In this document: positions 10,875 through 23,966 of the stretch, in pieces
Layout of the letters: every line of letters starts with the position of its first letter
Numbering within the stretch: the first letter of the stretch is position 1
Origin: Heterocephalus glaber
Taxonomy: Eukaryota; Chordata; Mammalia; Rodentia; Bathyergidae
DNA length: 64,000 nt
Direction: 5' to 3'
Assembly (NCBI RefSeq): GCF_000247695.1
Contig: NW_004624783.1
Coordinates: 2,908,873-2,972,872 of the forward strand
The notes under the pieces: generated by a model
The model's input: the letters and a program-made list of their open reading frames with translations, nothing else
What the model was told of the DNA's origin: nothing
The model's database searches: none
Program-made: the position numbers and the translations under genes

Positions 10875-13508
10875 AAACTGTAGTTGACAATATTTACATA
10901 TTCCACTGGACTTAGAAAAAGATATTATTCATTCATCCTGTACTGAATGCTGCTGATGGGCTCTGACTAAACAATATGTAAGTAGGAGACAGCAGCAGCA
11001 GTTAATGGCAATTAAGTTGAACAAAACTACAAAATCATAGCAATTAAAACTCCTAGAGAGGAATGTGGGAAGTCATCCAAGATACTAATCATTTATAACA
11101 CTTTTTACATTATTTAAGGGAATCCAGTTACAGATCATCAAGCCATTAGAATGAAATCTGAAAGTACTAGACGTAATAATCTGTAGTTGTACCAAAGTTT
11201 TTGAAGGATTGGCATAGAACGGCTCTTACTAACTTAGAAGGTCTTGCAATTAGCTGGGTCTAAGAGAAAGTTCATATAAGTTACAGAGAATCCTTGGTGT
11301 TACATTAGAAAATTTGTCAAGGCTATGGTTCATTTCATCATCAAAACAAAACAATTCAATTAAGGATATGATTGCATAGTTAACCAAAGGTCCTTTTTCA
11401 CTTACAATGTTGATAATGGCTATGAGAGTCATACAATTCTAACTCAGGAGCATGCCAACAAGAACAGACTATTAAACCTTAAACTTGTAAGTTTTAATAT
11501 ATTGAACTCAGAGAGAAAGATACAGTTATCAAAACTGACAAGGGGCACTGAAAGCAAATGCAAATATTTGGTTATGGTTTCTGGGAATCAGGAAGACCTC
11601 ATTTGGGTTTCTTAAAAAGTTGATGATGCATGATTTTCACAACAGAAACCTTAGGTATCCACTTGTCTGCCCTTCCACTAACTTATTCTAGTCTCCCACC
11701 AAGTCTCATAAACTATTCTTCTTCAACCCAGTAGCAGGCTTTTCCTTCAGCTTACTTCCTCTAGCTAGTCTTGAAATTTTCTTTGTATTCATTCTTAACT
11801 TACAAGCTCAACAACTACAGGCTTTATATCTACCACACAAATGATTCATACATTTCAATCCCTAACCTTAACCTCTCCCAATCCATTGCTCTAAACCCCA
11901 AGGTTTAAACATTTCATTCCACTGACCTACACTCACCTTCATGCTGACAAAGGTCTACACCATTTCAAAAATTTAGACTGATCATGATCCTAAGAAATGG
12001 GTTTCCTTGTTCCTACTCTATTTCTCCTAGAGTAAACTATCCTTACTAAATAAGATATGCTGGTGGGAAGTGGAACTAGAGAGAGTTTCAGAGGCTAAAT
12101 AGCAGTATCATTTTCTCCCACAAAATTTTCAATAACTGAATACATATATTCAACAGTTAAATATTTATATATGTATAAACACACTTGAGCTTATCATTAT
12201 TAAATATTAATTATATAATACTCAAAGTAAAAGGATTTATTTCTAATCACCACTGGCACATGTTTTTAGATAGCCTTCCACATCCAACATCTACTACTAT
12301 AAACACTGAGTACATAGGAAAGCTAATAAAGCAGCAATGTTGCCAGGACAGCACCTGACACCATCACCTCACCAATGGAAATTCCACATGATAATGTGAT
12401 TATTATCAACTATAAGCCTCTTAAAGCCAATCATTTCAATAAATTAATTAATTAAAGTATGTCAAATTATGGATTTTTTAAGATCTCACATTAGAGAAGT
12501 AAAGCAAACTTAGAATAGCTTTGTTTATCCACTAACCTAAATAGTAATTTCTGCTTTCTTCAAAATGATTCATCATATTCAATTACTATGGCTCTCCTAA
12601 TTAGAATTTTCTTAATTCTTATAAATTCAATTATTTCTACCTATCTACCTGCCTACCTTAATATTAAGAGTTAGTAAAGAATTAAATATAGGTATATATG
12701 CATTTAGTTTACAATTACTATAAAAGAATCTCATTTTGTATGTTGTATTCAGGTTGTTGTGCTTTCTTCTATAGGTAATACGACTCTCAAAGTTGAAACT
12801 GTGTTTGTACAAGTATTCATCAATGTATGTATTTGTGTATACTGATATACACGTATGTAGTAAAACAGCATTTTTAAGCTGAATGAAAACTAGGTAGCCT
12901 CTTACCACTCCTCTACAAATCTGCAAACATTGCTGAATGTCACACATTCCCTGGAAGCTACACATGTAACCATCAACCCAGCATATACCTGGTACACACA
13001 AAGGTTAAGAATCCATAATTCATCTTCTTAGGCTATGTTATAGACCTGGAAATGCAGAAAAAATGTCCCAACAAAAAAATCTGTAACCATTACATTATAA
13101 TTTTTCAGCATATATTTATTGGACATCAAAAATGTAATGATCAAAATCCCAAAACATGAACATTAGCACTGAGGCTGGTGGACACAAATCTGCCACATCA
13201 ACTCTACAGTCAATGATTGGCAGATTTTTATCCTCCTTTCCCCAAGATTGAACTGGAGCCAATTTTCATCTGACCAGTGATAAACAGGTACTCTTCAGCA
13301 ACAAAGGAAGGAGGCTTAAACAAGACTGACACATAAAGAAGAGAATGCATGGTGGGATTGCAAGAATGATAAATTAGATCGATGATTCACATCCTTACGT
13401 CAGAGATGCTTTAGGGGGAAAAATGCAAACAAAAAATCTCTGATTATAGAGATGCTAAATGGGCTCCTCCACTCATGGCTGGCATACTCTGGAATCTGTT
13501 TGTGAAAC
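10875..13508. other. Long intron-like stretch, no repeat recognised
   Basis: AT-rich. I see no clear SINE, L1, LTR or RNA gene. A minus-strand segment at 12906-12957 has a fair splice donor and one open frame but a weak acceptor, so it is not called. Confidence 0.45.
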
Positions 13509-13710
13509 TATTTTATTTTTTTAATTTTTATTAATTTTATTGATATATTTTAGGTATACAATATAATGACATTCATCATTGGGAATTTGCACCTTTACGT
13601 AATCTCTCTTGGTTCTTATTTCTTCCCCATTCTCCTGGCCTCCCTTCAACCCCTCCACCCCTCCCTATTTACATAGACTTTGTTTCCATTTTTTCCATTT
13701 TCTCGGCCAC
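13509..13710 (-). mobile_element. L1, lineage-specific 3' end
   Basis: Reverse complement of the 3' end seen at 10243: T-rich start, ATTTTATTGATATATTTTAG, then GACATTCATCATTGGGAATT and pyrimidine-rich CCCTCCACCCC blocks. Truncated at about 200 bp. Confidence 0.85.
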
Positions 13711-14689
13711 CAAGATTCTAACAAAAGCTTCTATCTTTTATTTAACTAGAGAAAATAAGGCTGCGAGAACATCAGACAAATCTGATTCACACAGTCCTAC
13801 TAACCAGTTTTCAACTCTATCCCCACCCAGGCCAAGGAAAGGCTCCTCACAAGTGTTCCATCTTAGAATTGCATACCAACAATTCCCAGCTATCAATAAG
13901 CAGATAATCCATAAATAGCATATTACTACTGTACTGTGTATAATGTATTTATATATTATTTATAGCTAACCAGAGCATTATCATAATCACAAATATAAAA
14001 GCAAGGCAGTAAAGAGATGGTTAGGTAGCTGGAAATACTGACAAAGTCCATTTATTTAAGAGTCTGAGAATCTAATGAATAAATAGGAAACAAATGTGAG
14101 TTTTAACTTGGCAGAGTGGGCTAGGACAAAAGATACATTGCTCCTCTATATCTCAATTAAAATTAGATGTCTAAATTAGAGGATAAAGAGTGAAAAATAT
14201 TTTCCTTAACAAATGAATTTTTATTATGTTGTATCTCCTTGGGGAACACCAATTACACTAATGACAGGCTATACTTTGTTTTAACATCAGGTCTGGACCT
14301 GCCTGACTTCTTATCTCAGGCACTACATTTGACAAGTAAGTGGTAATCTATGGCTTGACATAAGTCACTATACTATGTCTCAAGTAATTTAAAATAATTA
14401 AAAATACCAACAAAAACTGAATATACTCCAAAACTAGCAAACTACCCTTTAGAAAAAGAACTTCCTTTTGTTAATGAAAGAAATGTTGGCCTCCCACTAG
14501 CACATACAAACATCTTAAATATTTGTTCAGTCACTGAATATCCACAAGAAATTTATGAGAAAAAAGACTGAATAAGTAATAATGAAGAAACAAAAATATT
14601 TCTGAGCTTCTAAAGTATACTCTGAGCAAACATTTACAACAGATATTTTGCAGAGCAAATAGGCCACTAAAGAATAAGGCCTTTTAGAT

Positions 14690-15780
14690 TCCTGCATTTT
14701 CAGATTTTTTGTTCTTTTCCTCCTGAATTTCCCATTGCCTGAATAGAAATCTCAGAATCAAAATCAAAAGACCTTTTTTTTTTTAACATATAATTCACAC
14801 TCCCCCACTCCTGCTTTGCTGTCAAGTGTCTGACCCTGGTTTGATAATCTCATTTCCTGAGAATCAAAAAGCTGGAAATTTAAGCTTCCCAGAGTGTTAA
14901 TTGCGGCCCTGCTCTATTGCTAATCAAAAAATTGGATGTTTTACATGAAAATGCTTCTCTAATTAATTCTCAGTCATAAATCACCCTGGTTTTAATAACC
15001 CCTCCTTGATTGGATAGCCTTTGAAGAGACAGTGCAGCTAATCCGCTAAACTAGAAAAAACACACGCAGAGGAAATAATAAGTGGGCTTACAAGGTATGA
15101 ACTAGATGATTGCATTAATACTGTCAAACCAAAAAAGTGAATGTCCTTTCCAGGCCTTTTATGCCTCACCCTGTACCCCATAAAATAAACCATGAAACCA
15201 GGAATCATGAACAAAAGCAAGTGTCACAGAGTTCACGCATCAAAAGTTAAATCTTTTCACTCTCTGTCTACAAAACAGCTATTCCTATCATTTTTAAAAA
15301 AGAGGTTTCCCTTGACATTTTTTCCCTAGAAACCAGAGATCCAGCAATGTCCACTTGTCATATTGTCTATTTTAATAAGACAAGGTTTGTGCTTCCCCCT
15401 TCCCTCTGCTTCTGACTGACAATATATTATCATACATATCTCTAAGAGGTGCTGAACTGAATTTTCATTATCCAAAATGTCAAGATTCGTTTTTGTCATC
15501 AGCGAACACAGCTGGTCTACACCAGCAGCCCTTTGATTAATTCAAATGGAACAAGTCACCTATACATAACTTCATTTTCCTTAGACTAGGCCTTGCATTC
15601 TGCAAGTTTTAATTTACAGCTTGTCAGTTTAAGATACCATTTGCTGCCATGGTGGCACTCAAAAAGTGGAAAGTCTTAATTAGCAGCACTTCGCATTAGC
15701 CCTGTGATTACCAATAAAACAACCATTGGGAATTTTTAGCTTCAAAGCAAGACTTATTCAGAACTTTCTCACAAACCTTC
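14690..15780. promoter_or_regulatory. Candidate conserved non-coding block
   Basis: About 1.1 kb without recognisable repeats, higher in sequence complexity than its surroundings and dense in homeodomain-type sites (CTAATTAATTCTC near 14960, TTGATTAATTC near 15535, TCTTAATTAGCAG near 15675) plus GATTGG/CCAATAA motifs. No long frame or exon is supported. This is the texture of vertebrate developmental enhancers inside large introns, but conservation cannot be seen from one sequence. Confidence 0.35.
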
Positions 15781-16084
15781 AGATGATGGAACTATACAGA
15801 CACACAATAATAATTATTTTTAGTAAGCACTATCTTAACATGTAAATAAATATATCTGTGGCTTTGCAGTTACAGTACTTATGAAACAGTAAAACGTATT
15901 CTGTGACACATGAAAACTTAATGAATTTAGATACAAGTTATTTCAAAAGAAATTATACAGAATAAAAGGTGTGGGGTTATTATTATAAGAGCAAAAAGAT
16001 TTAAGATTGATTCCAATTTGGGTATAGAAGGCCCAAATCCACAATTTTATAGCCTGTATATCACTAAGATGTTATATTAAGAAT

Positions 16085-16275
16085 AGACTAGTGACCACAA
16101 TGAAATACCATTACACTTCCAGATGAATGTCTAAAATTGAAACAACTGACAATACCAAGTTTTGGCATATACTGCTAGTAGGAATATAAAATGATGTGCT
16201 CACTTTAGAAAACTAGCAGTTTCCTTAAAAAGTTAAACATATACTAACCATATGACCCACCAAGTCTATCTTGAT
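16085..16275 (+). repeat. L1M ORF2 end / 3' fragment
   Basis: Matches the old L1 order: ATGAAATACCATTACAC, CTGACAATACCAAGTTTTGG, CTGCTAGTAGGAATATAAAA, AAAAAGTTAAACATA, CCATATGACCCA. Frame destroyed. Confidence 0.8.
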
Positions 16276-16279
16276 GTAT

Positions 16280-16445
16280 TATTCCCTTTGGGTTTGGACT
16301 AAAACTACCACTGGCTTTTCTGGGTCTTCAGCTTACAGATGAAAGATCACAAAGATTTCTCCAATTCCACAATTGAATGAGCTAATTTCTCATAAAAAAA
16401 ATATTTCTATATATCTGGTGTTCCTCTGGAGAAACATGACAAATA
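16280..16445. repeat. Ancient repeat-like tail, unassigned
   Basis: CTTTTCTGGGTCTTCAGCTT and GTTCCTCTGGAGAAACATGA recall the end of an old mammalian repeat; family not determined. Confidence 0.3.
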
Positions 16446-16776
16446 TATAATCATGTATCTTTTTATGGTACTAATTGGATATCACGCTGTAAGGAAGTGA
16501 TTTCAAATTGGAGGCAAGAGGAAGGCAAAACAGCAATGTACACAAAACAATGCCAAATGTTCAAATACATTTAATTCATAAATGGGAGGAATTTTATCCT
16601 TTCCATTTGTCACAGCCTAATCATTTTGTATTATTTGTGTAGTAAAATCAAAGCTAGTGCTTGATGATCAAAACATTTTTAAAAAGAAATGTGCATGTTC
16701 ATTATAGACTCTGGTATAGATACAGGCTGGGAAGAGTAGGCTGCTAAAAATTCAAATCAATGGCTGTGGCCCTCCA

Positions 16777-16779
<3 letters not shown>

Positions 16780-16809
<30 letters not shown>
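16780..16809. repeat. (TA)n microsatellite
   Basis: Fifteen or so uninterrupted TA units. Confidence 0.97.
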
Positions 16810-16811
<2 letters not shown>

Positions 16812-16989
16812 CCTGCCCAGACTCTCACAATAGAAGTCACTTAACATTACAACCTTAAGGATGATCACTGAGGTAAACACAATTTCTCAATACTCTAAAA
16901 GGACTTTTGTCAAAGAAAAACAAGTTAAAAAAAAAGTTTCTAGGGACCATTTCAGAAGATACAACTTAAAAGTATGTATTCATTACTAA

Positions 16990-17085
16990 TACAGGTATTC
17001 ATTCATTAATTTATAAAAACATTTGTTGATGTCTCCTACATGTGGAGAATGACGCCTGGTGCTGAGAGTCACAGATAAAAAGCAA
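16990..17085 (-). repeat. L2 3' end
   Basis: ATTCATTCATTAATTTATAAA then ACATTTGTTGATGTCTCCTA and GACGCCTGGTGCTGAGAG, the antisense of the L2 terminus. Confidence 0.6.
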
Positions 17086-17088
17086 TAG

Positions 17089-17310
17089 TCAACATTTGCT
17101 CAGTACTTAATATGTTCTAGGAACAGTTCTAAACATTTTACACATGTTAATTCATTTCAATCTCATTATAATCCTTTGAGGATAAGCATATTATATTCAC
17201 AGTTTATAGAAAATGAAGTAACACGTAGAAGAGTTAATTTGCAAAAAGTCACCAAGGTAGTTATTCTAACTACAGAAAACACACTCTACTTAGACTTTGA
17301 TCTCTGCAAG
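17089..17310 (-). repeat. MIR
   Basis: Antisense MIR: CAGTACTTAATATGTTCTAGG, TTTACACATGTTAATTCATT, CCTTTGAGGATAAG, then a degenerate core. Confidence 0.75.
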
Positions 17311-17384
17311 AGATAGAGAGCAAGGGGCTGAGAATCTAAGAACCTGACCTTTGGAGACAAATACTGTTCACAGAAACAATTTAA

Positions 17385-17455
17385 CTTCATTTTTCTTTTT
17401 ACAACTGAGAAAACTGGTTAAGTAATTTGCACAGAATCAGAGAAAGTTATTATGA
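17385..17455 (-). repeat. MIR core fragment
   Basis: TTTTACAACTGAGAAAACTG followed by TTAAGTAATTTGCACAGAAT is the antisense MIR core. Confidence 0.65.
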
Positions 17456-17989
17456 AAAATGCTTGAGTTTAATACTAAAAACATAGGATACAACTAGGAA
17501 AAAATTAAAGAATTCATACTCTTTGGAGAATAAAATGCATACTAAAATTAACATATCCATCAAAACTTAGAAAGAAGAATATAACACTTGCAATTTAAAA
17601 TAAAGGAGGACAAGGAAAGGAAGAAATCCTTAACTCCAATACTCTAGTCTTTAAAATCATACAGTTATAGGTAAACATGAATTGCTGAAAGCCTTAAATT
17701 TGAGGAAGGAGATGACAGATTAGATTAATAAAATTATATTAGATTATATTTGATATATCAAACAAGAGTGACAAAGACAAAAATATATGCTAAGAAAGCT
17801 GTCTTCATTCTTAACTAGCACTCTACAAAAGCTATTTCTCTTTTTATATTTCCTTTCTTAACAAATAACATCATTATCTACCCAAGTCACCAGATTGGAA
17901 AACTGGTAACCAGCCAAAATGTGCGTCTCTTGCTCAAACTCCACACAGAATGTCATGTCCAACTGATTCTACCTCCAAATTAGCGTTTG

Positions 17990-18345
17990 GATTTCTTCCC
18001 TCCTGTCCAAAAAAGGTGGCATAGTCTTCTATAAGCTCTCACCTGAAATAACAACACAACTTACTTCCTTGTTGCCAACCTTACTGTACTCAATTCATTT
18101 TCACTGCAGACACAAGAAAACTTTCTAAAACATAAATTTGACTATATTACTTTACTACTCTGAACCTTTAGAGGACTCCTTATTATCTATAAGGGAAAAC
18201 CCAAACCTCCCTATGTTTACCAGATCTGCTTACCTGTTCCCCTTGTCAGGTACAATCTTTCCCATACACTCTATGCCTCAACCACAAGAAAATGTCTACA
18301 AAATGCCAGGAAACTCTCACATATCAGTGTGTTGATTTACCATCT
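17990..18345 (+). repeat. L2 3' region
   Basis: L2 order is kept: GACTATATTACTTTACTACTC, TTTAGAGGACTCCTTATTAT, AAAACCCAAACCTCC and CCATACACTCTATGCC. The plus-strand frame here is not a gene. Confidence 0.7.
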
Positions 18346-18619
18346 TCTTCTCCCTACTGCAGTAAGTTCCCTTCACTAGGTCAGACAGTTAAATCATCTT
18401 CCAGTTAAGTGTAAGGATTCTTCCTTTGTAATACTTTGTGATACCTTGGAAATGTCAAGGGTTTTCTCCTTAATGCTCCCACAGTAATTGTAACATTCAC
18501 CAGAACTGTAACTGTTTCTTATTTTTTCTTCCACCTCATACAAGAGATGCTTCCAGCAGGGTCCAGAATAGTGTTGGCTTAGAAATATTGTCTGTGCAGT
18601 ACATAGTGCTCTCTGCTGT

Positions 18620-18775
18620 GTCAACTGATACAATAACCCTAAATAATTGGCAAGGTAAGGGTTATTAACTTTATTATACAGATGAGTAATCTAGAGCTCA
18701 GAAAGGTACTGTGAATTGTCCAGTAAAAGTGGAATGAGAAATAAGTGCTCCTTCCATTAAACCACAATATCCCCC
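18620..18775 (-). repeat. MIR
   Basis: ATTATACAGATGAGTAATCT, AGCTCAGAAAGGTA and AAGTGGAATGAGAAAT follow the antisense MIR core and left half. Confidence 0.65.
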
Positions 18776-18779
18776 AGGT

Positions 18780-19250
18780 TGCTCAAAGCACAAACAGAGC
18801 AGCGCCAATATTCCACATATGAACATCACTAACCAGCTGAACAGGGATATGCAAATTAGTTAACTGATGCAGAAATCAGACACTAATGTGCAAACAAACA
18901 AGGACTTATTTGAGCTAAGTGGGCATGAATATGCAAATGAACTGGCTGCAATTCAGTAGATGTCATCACAATTCTACGAATGAACATTCTATATTATGAC
19001 TATTACAATATTCATGTAGCATTCATACATACTATCATATATTACTGTAATGTGGGCTTTTCAAGTTTAAATTTGTGGAAAAGCCAAAAGTAACTTGATG
19101 CATATTTTCATCCACATCATAATCTCAAGCTGGAAATCAGATGTGAGCACACAGAATTCTGCAATCTCCATACTGAACCAAGCTGCCATCATCATTTACA
19201 GTTCAAGATGAGCTATTTTTAACCTAAGGTACTTTAGAAATAGCTTGAGC
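18780..19250. promoter_or_regulatory. Candidate regulatory block with two POU octamers
   Basis: Repeat-free stretch carrying two exact ATGCAAAT octamers at 18849-18856 and 18931-18938, 82 bp apart and in the same orientation, with other TAAT-type sites nearby. POU-domain factors bind ATGCAAAT. No frame is supported. Confidence 0.3.
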
Positions 19251-19844
19251 TTATACTACAGCTCCTGCCAATATATTCACCCTCATCTACCATGCACAGG
19301 CTAAGATATACCACCATAGTTGCATATAAAATGTTACTTTCCTATAAGAATTTTAATACAGTTGTATGGCTATGATGCTTGAACAAAATCCAAAATATTC
19401 AGTGTATGATGACATTTAGCTTTTGCCCAAGTGCAATAATGGCCTTTGTTTTCCTATTATCATCAGTATACCATCGGTTCTTACTGATTCTTAATTTCTT
19501 AATTATTAAGATGAACAATGGCCAATGTCATTTCACTGTAGCGTTGGCATGCCTTCTATCATCTCAGGTTCCTGAAAGTAACAAATAATAATTTGTAGAG
19601 GTCTATACATCTAAAGAAACTTCCTTAATTCATAGAAAAAGTTACATCCTACTCATGTTCTAAAACAAAACTGATAAGAGAACAGCCTATACGTTCACAC
19701 TTTCATCCATGTATGCCTGCTGTGCATAGTGCCTGAAATCTGTGGCCCCTGTTCATCTGGAAAGCTAGTTTTCATCTATTACAATATACCTTAAGCCTTA
19801 AATACATGTCAGCCCTTGTATGTACATGGTTTTATTTTTTTTAA

Positions 19845-20262
19845 ATATCCCAAGCCCAGAACCCCTCCAATCTCCACAAAGTCTAGCTTCCTATTTGCTT
19901 TCATCTATCTTTTATTTGGCTCCTAATTTATTTATACTTTGAGTTTCTCAAATAAGTAAAATCATGTGATATTTAGCCCTCTCAGTCTGATTTATTTCAC
20001 TTAACATTACAGTCTCATGGTGTATATATTTTCCTATAAATGACTAAAATGTATCCTTCTTTATGACTGAGTAGTACTGTATTGTGTACAACTACCATTT
20101 TTGTGTAACCCATTATCTGTAAATGGACATGTAGGCTGGTTCCACCATTTAGCTTTTATTAGTTATACTACAAATATGGGTATGTATGTATCACTGTAAT
20201 AAACCCAGAAGAGGTATCATTGAGTCAAATGGAGTCTCTATTTTTAGTTTGCTATTTATTAT
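19845..20262 (-). repeat. L1M 3' UTR
   Basis: Antisense L1M: CAAATAAGTAAAATCATGTG, TGATTTATTTCACTTAAC, GTACTGTATTGTGTACAACT, ATCTGTAAATGGACATGTAG and ACAAATATGGGTATG in consensus order. Confidence 0.85.
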
Positions 20263-20949
20263 TGTATCCTGAGGGCCTAGGAAAATATCCAGCACAAGTA
20301 AACACATAATAAATCTATACAGGGTCAATAAGCAGGTAGTCCTAGAAGACATAAAAGCAGAGTACCTGCTGACTCTGTCATGGTAGGTGACTAAGTTCCA
20401 AGTCAGAGGATGAGGGAGAAGTAGGAGCAGATAAATCAGGAATTTATCTAACCACAAAGTTTTCTTCACATGAACTACTTAAGGTACAGTACAAATTTAG
20501 CGATAGTTCATAGCTTTGGCATCGGCCTGGAGTTTCAATGGAATGGTACAAGCCAAAGTACCTGTCCTGGTATCACAGAAAACTCTAAATTTGGTCTGAA
20601 CTTCCAAACAGAAACATTAAACTACAAATGTGGTTTTGTCTCTGGACTTTTAAATACTTTGTTCTTAAAACTTACCTGTTTGTACTTGCACTTTTGTAAG
20701 ATGCATAAAATATATAAAAATGTTTAAGACATACAATTAAAAAAAATAATGAAACAGCTTAAGAAAATAGTGCTTTTTATCTTTGAATCTTCAAATGTTC
20801 CTCTGTTTAAGTATGTCCTCTTCCATTCTCTCCAAAGGTGATCTCTCTCCTGAGTTTTATATTTATGCTCCCTTACCTTACTTTCTACACATTTTTTCAT
20901 AAAGAATGTATGCCTATTAATACTATATTAATACTATTCAGTTCTCCCT

Positions 20950-21290
20950 GCTTCTTACCTTTATACAAATGGAATTAGAAATTGTATTATTTTATCGCTT
21001 CTCGGCCTTTTGGCTAAGATCAAGTATAGATTTTTTTTTTTCTTAAGAGCCTGATTTCAAGATTCAACCAAGGCACTGTATAGTATAGTTCATTCTTTGT
21101 TATTACCACATGTTCTCTACAGTATGGCTCTACGGCAATTTGTACATTGATCCTCCCATTTATGGGCATTTGAATATTTCTAGATTTTTGCTATTAAAAC
21201 AATGCTGTTAGAAACATTCTTCTTACTAAATTTTCCCTATCAATTTGAGTTCTCAATTTATTAAAATGTATTTTCCTAAATGATATGAGG
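20950..21290 (-). repeat. L1M 3' UTR interrupted by U2 fragment
   Basis: TATACAAATGGAATTAGAA before, and CACATGTTCTCTACAGTATG, GGGCATTTGAATATTTCTAG and AAACAATGCTGTTAGAA after the interruption, are the antisense L1M 3' UTR in order. Confidence 0.7.
20994..21050 (+). pseudogene. U2 snRNA 5' fragment (retropseudogene)
   Basis: 20994-21029 matches the first 36 nt of the vertebrate U2 spliceosomal RNA (ATCGCTTCTCGGCCTTTTGG, then CTAAGATCAAGT) with one visible difference. The match then runs into a T11 tract; TTCTTAAGAG just after it may be the decayed continuation. The Sm site, the branch-recognition region downstream and the 3' stem-loops are missing, so it cannot make a working U2. It sits within an L1M copy. 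Confidence 0.85.
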
Positions 21291-21309
21291 TACAAATCTA
21301 ATTTCTTTT

Positions 21310-23755
21310 TATCTATATAATCAATAGTTCACCACCTATATTAATTAGTCTCTTTTTCCATGAAACTATTGTATAACATCAGCTTTTTCCTGTATCAATT
21401 TTCCTTCTGTGTAGGGACCTGGTTCTACACAAGTTGCTAATGGTGTTTATAGAGCCCACACAGAGGGTGAAGAAAGAGCAGATGAAGTGGTGATGTAGAC
21501 CAGTGAGGCTCTGAATGCCAATCCTACTTTTTCAAACTATCTCCATTTTAATCTGTTTTCCATCTCAAAGTATGAAATCACACTTAGAAGAGTTCTACAA
21601 CTAAAAAGCAAATTTGAAAATATTAAGCTATAAGTTCTAAAATACTTTGTACCACTAAAATCTGTTTTATTTTGTAGACATACTACATACAGGTGTACAT
21701 GAATTTCTTCTGAATTTTGATAAATTATTTAGAGAAGGTCATTTCTACTAATACTATTACTATTCCTGGAGGACCCAAGTTTCACTTTTAAAATATAAAA
21801 TTTTCTTATGAATTAAATTGTTCCTCATTGAGACAATGAAAAATTTGTTATTTAGCATTTTATCAGTTCCTACTAATGACTTTATTCACTATATGCCAGA
21901 AATGATTATGATCTTCTCTACTTTCCATGAAAGTAGCATTATAATACACTATTATATTTACCAAGAATATAATTTCTGCAGTTCTAAAATCCAAGCAAAT
22001 GAGCCAAACTGTTATTTTTAACTTACTGAAAATTTAATATTAACTAAATGATGAAAAATGAAATATGACTTTTAAATTTCTCTCTTGCATCATGTTAGAA
22101 ATTGTTATTTTTTTCATACATTTGATTTTTTACCAAATACCTTATAACTAAAGTATAATATATACAGGAATGTATTTACATCACTTTAAAAATGCAAATA
22201 CATCATTTTCCCTCTTCTCATAACTATATAAATGAATAGAATTTTTGTAAGGTTCTAGGTTACCAATTAGTTCTGCATAATGACTAAATGTCATATGACT
22301 AAATGACATGACTAAAATGACATAATGACTGTCATATCTCAAGAGTAAGGTGCACTAGTAATGGCTATTTTGTACCTTCAAGATCCATTTTCTCATGTAT
22401 TCCAGAATCTTCCATCCAGCAGTTGTTTATCCAGTAGATAGGATACTGTATGGACTAGAGTTTTTTAAAAAATAAATCCATTTTATATAAACTTCTTTGC
22501 ATAAGAACATTTTTAAGTAAAATAATTGTCTACATCACATAGATTGAGGCTAGTAGGTACTATACATAATAACAGAATTGGCATAAAAATATTTTTATTT
22601 CTTAAATGATTTGAAATAATCCATGACATTAAGAAACTATATTTCTTAGGAACTGATGAAGAAATTATCATTTATAAAACTTTTAAATTCATTATAAGAC
22701 AAATCTTACATATAAGTTAAGACTATTCTTTTAAACAGCAGGAATATAAATATACAAAGAGAGAGAGCTAATTTTGATATACTGTATTAGAGTCTAAAAC
22801 AGAAAAGATAACTATGAAAATTAAGTTATTTTTGAAATAATTATATGCAATTTTCAGAAGAAAAAAATGTACTTCTTTTCATGTTCCCTACATATTGTTA
22901 TATAATTATTAACAATATCATTAGGTAAAATTTAAAAGAATTTTCTAATCAAATTTCAGCACATAAAGTTCAACAAGTGTTTCTTATAGTTAAGGCTGTA
23001 TAACAAATGTGCGGTATGAGTATAAAATTGCCATTCTAAACAGCATACCTCACTTCAGCCAAAATGTTCCTAAAAATGTGCATATTAGTAAAATTTTGCT
23101 TTAAATGCTCCATTATAAAACACCTTTCTATTTAAGAGACTTCTATTATATATCACTTTATAAAAAGTATAATCAACCTACGGTTAATCTGTCTCAAATC
23201 TTGTCATACCTTAAGGCAAGGCACCTCCAGACAGATTAATTACATACAATGTCATTAAGTATTCACAATTCCAGTTCCAAGCAACCCATTAGAGAGGGAA
23301 ACTCAGAAAATCCAGGTCAGGCCAGTAAAAGAGGCCAGTTTTCTCTGATGCCAGTACTTCCATATTTACTATGTAAAGCAAATCCTTTCAGCAAAGTCAA
23401 TTCGCAAGTGGTTGGAGCTTTACAGAATATTTTAATGTTAAGGCTACCGAAATGCCACTCATTAAACTAATGGAATAAAAATGGCACTCTAAAGATGGTA
23501 TCACTGAGTACAAACAGGAGTATTAAGTAGCCCCAAGACAGAAAAGAAACTGTAATCAAAACTGAGTATACACTTCTAATCAAATCAATGTCTGCTAATA
23601 AACTCTACCTATGTATGAGTATTATCCTTATAAATGAAAGAAGACAAATCATAGGACTCCTACTCTGTTTATTAAAGCTACCACTAGGGCTTGTCAAATA
23701 AGTAGGCTTCTGCCTACAAATAAAGAAATAAAGATAGAATCTTTCTTCACCAACT
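21310..23755. other. Intron-like DNA, nothing recognised
   Basis: Very AT-rich; contains local reiterations of an ATGACTAAATG motif at about 22280-22335 but no clear repeat family or exon. Confidence 0.45.
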
Positions 23756-23756
23756 A

Positions 23757-23812
23757 TATAGGGATTGAACCTAGAGCTTCACACATGATCTAACCCAACC
23801 CCCCATCACATA
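23757..23812 (-). repeat. Degenerate ID-type SINE
   Basis: GGGATTGAACCTAGAGCTTC and a decayed head (CTAACCCAACCCCCC) resemble an old reverse-strand ID copy. Confidence 0.45.
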
Positions 23813-23966
23813 TATTTTTAAGAGCATATCAATGAATAAGACTTACATTCTGAATGGAGAGAAATGCAGAAAATCAAAATATTAACAAGTAAATAAAACA
23901 TGCACACATTAAGCAAAGTATTATGAGAAAAATCTCTTAAAAAGCACAAAAAATTTACAGAAGGTA

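Noticed and set aside
12906..12957. 52-nt minus-strand segment with donor GTAAGA and an open frame fitting the phase of exon 29629-29717
   Set aside because: The acceptor (ACATGTGTAG) lacks a pyrimidine tract and the frame is too short to carry weight.
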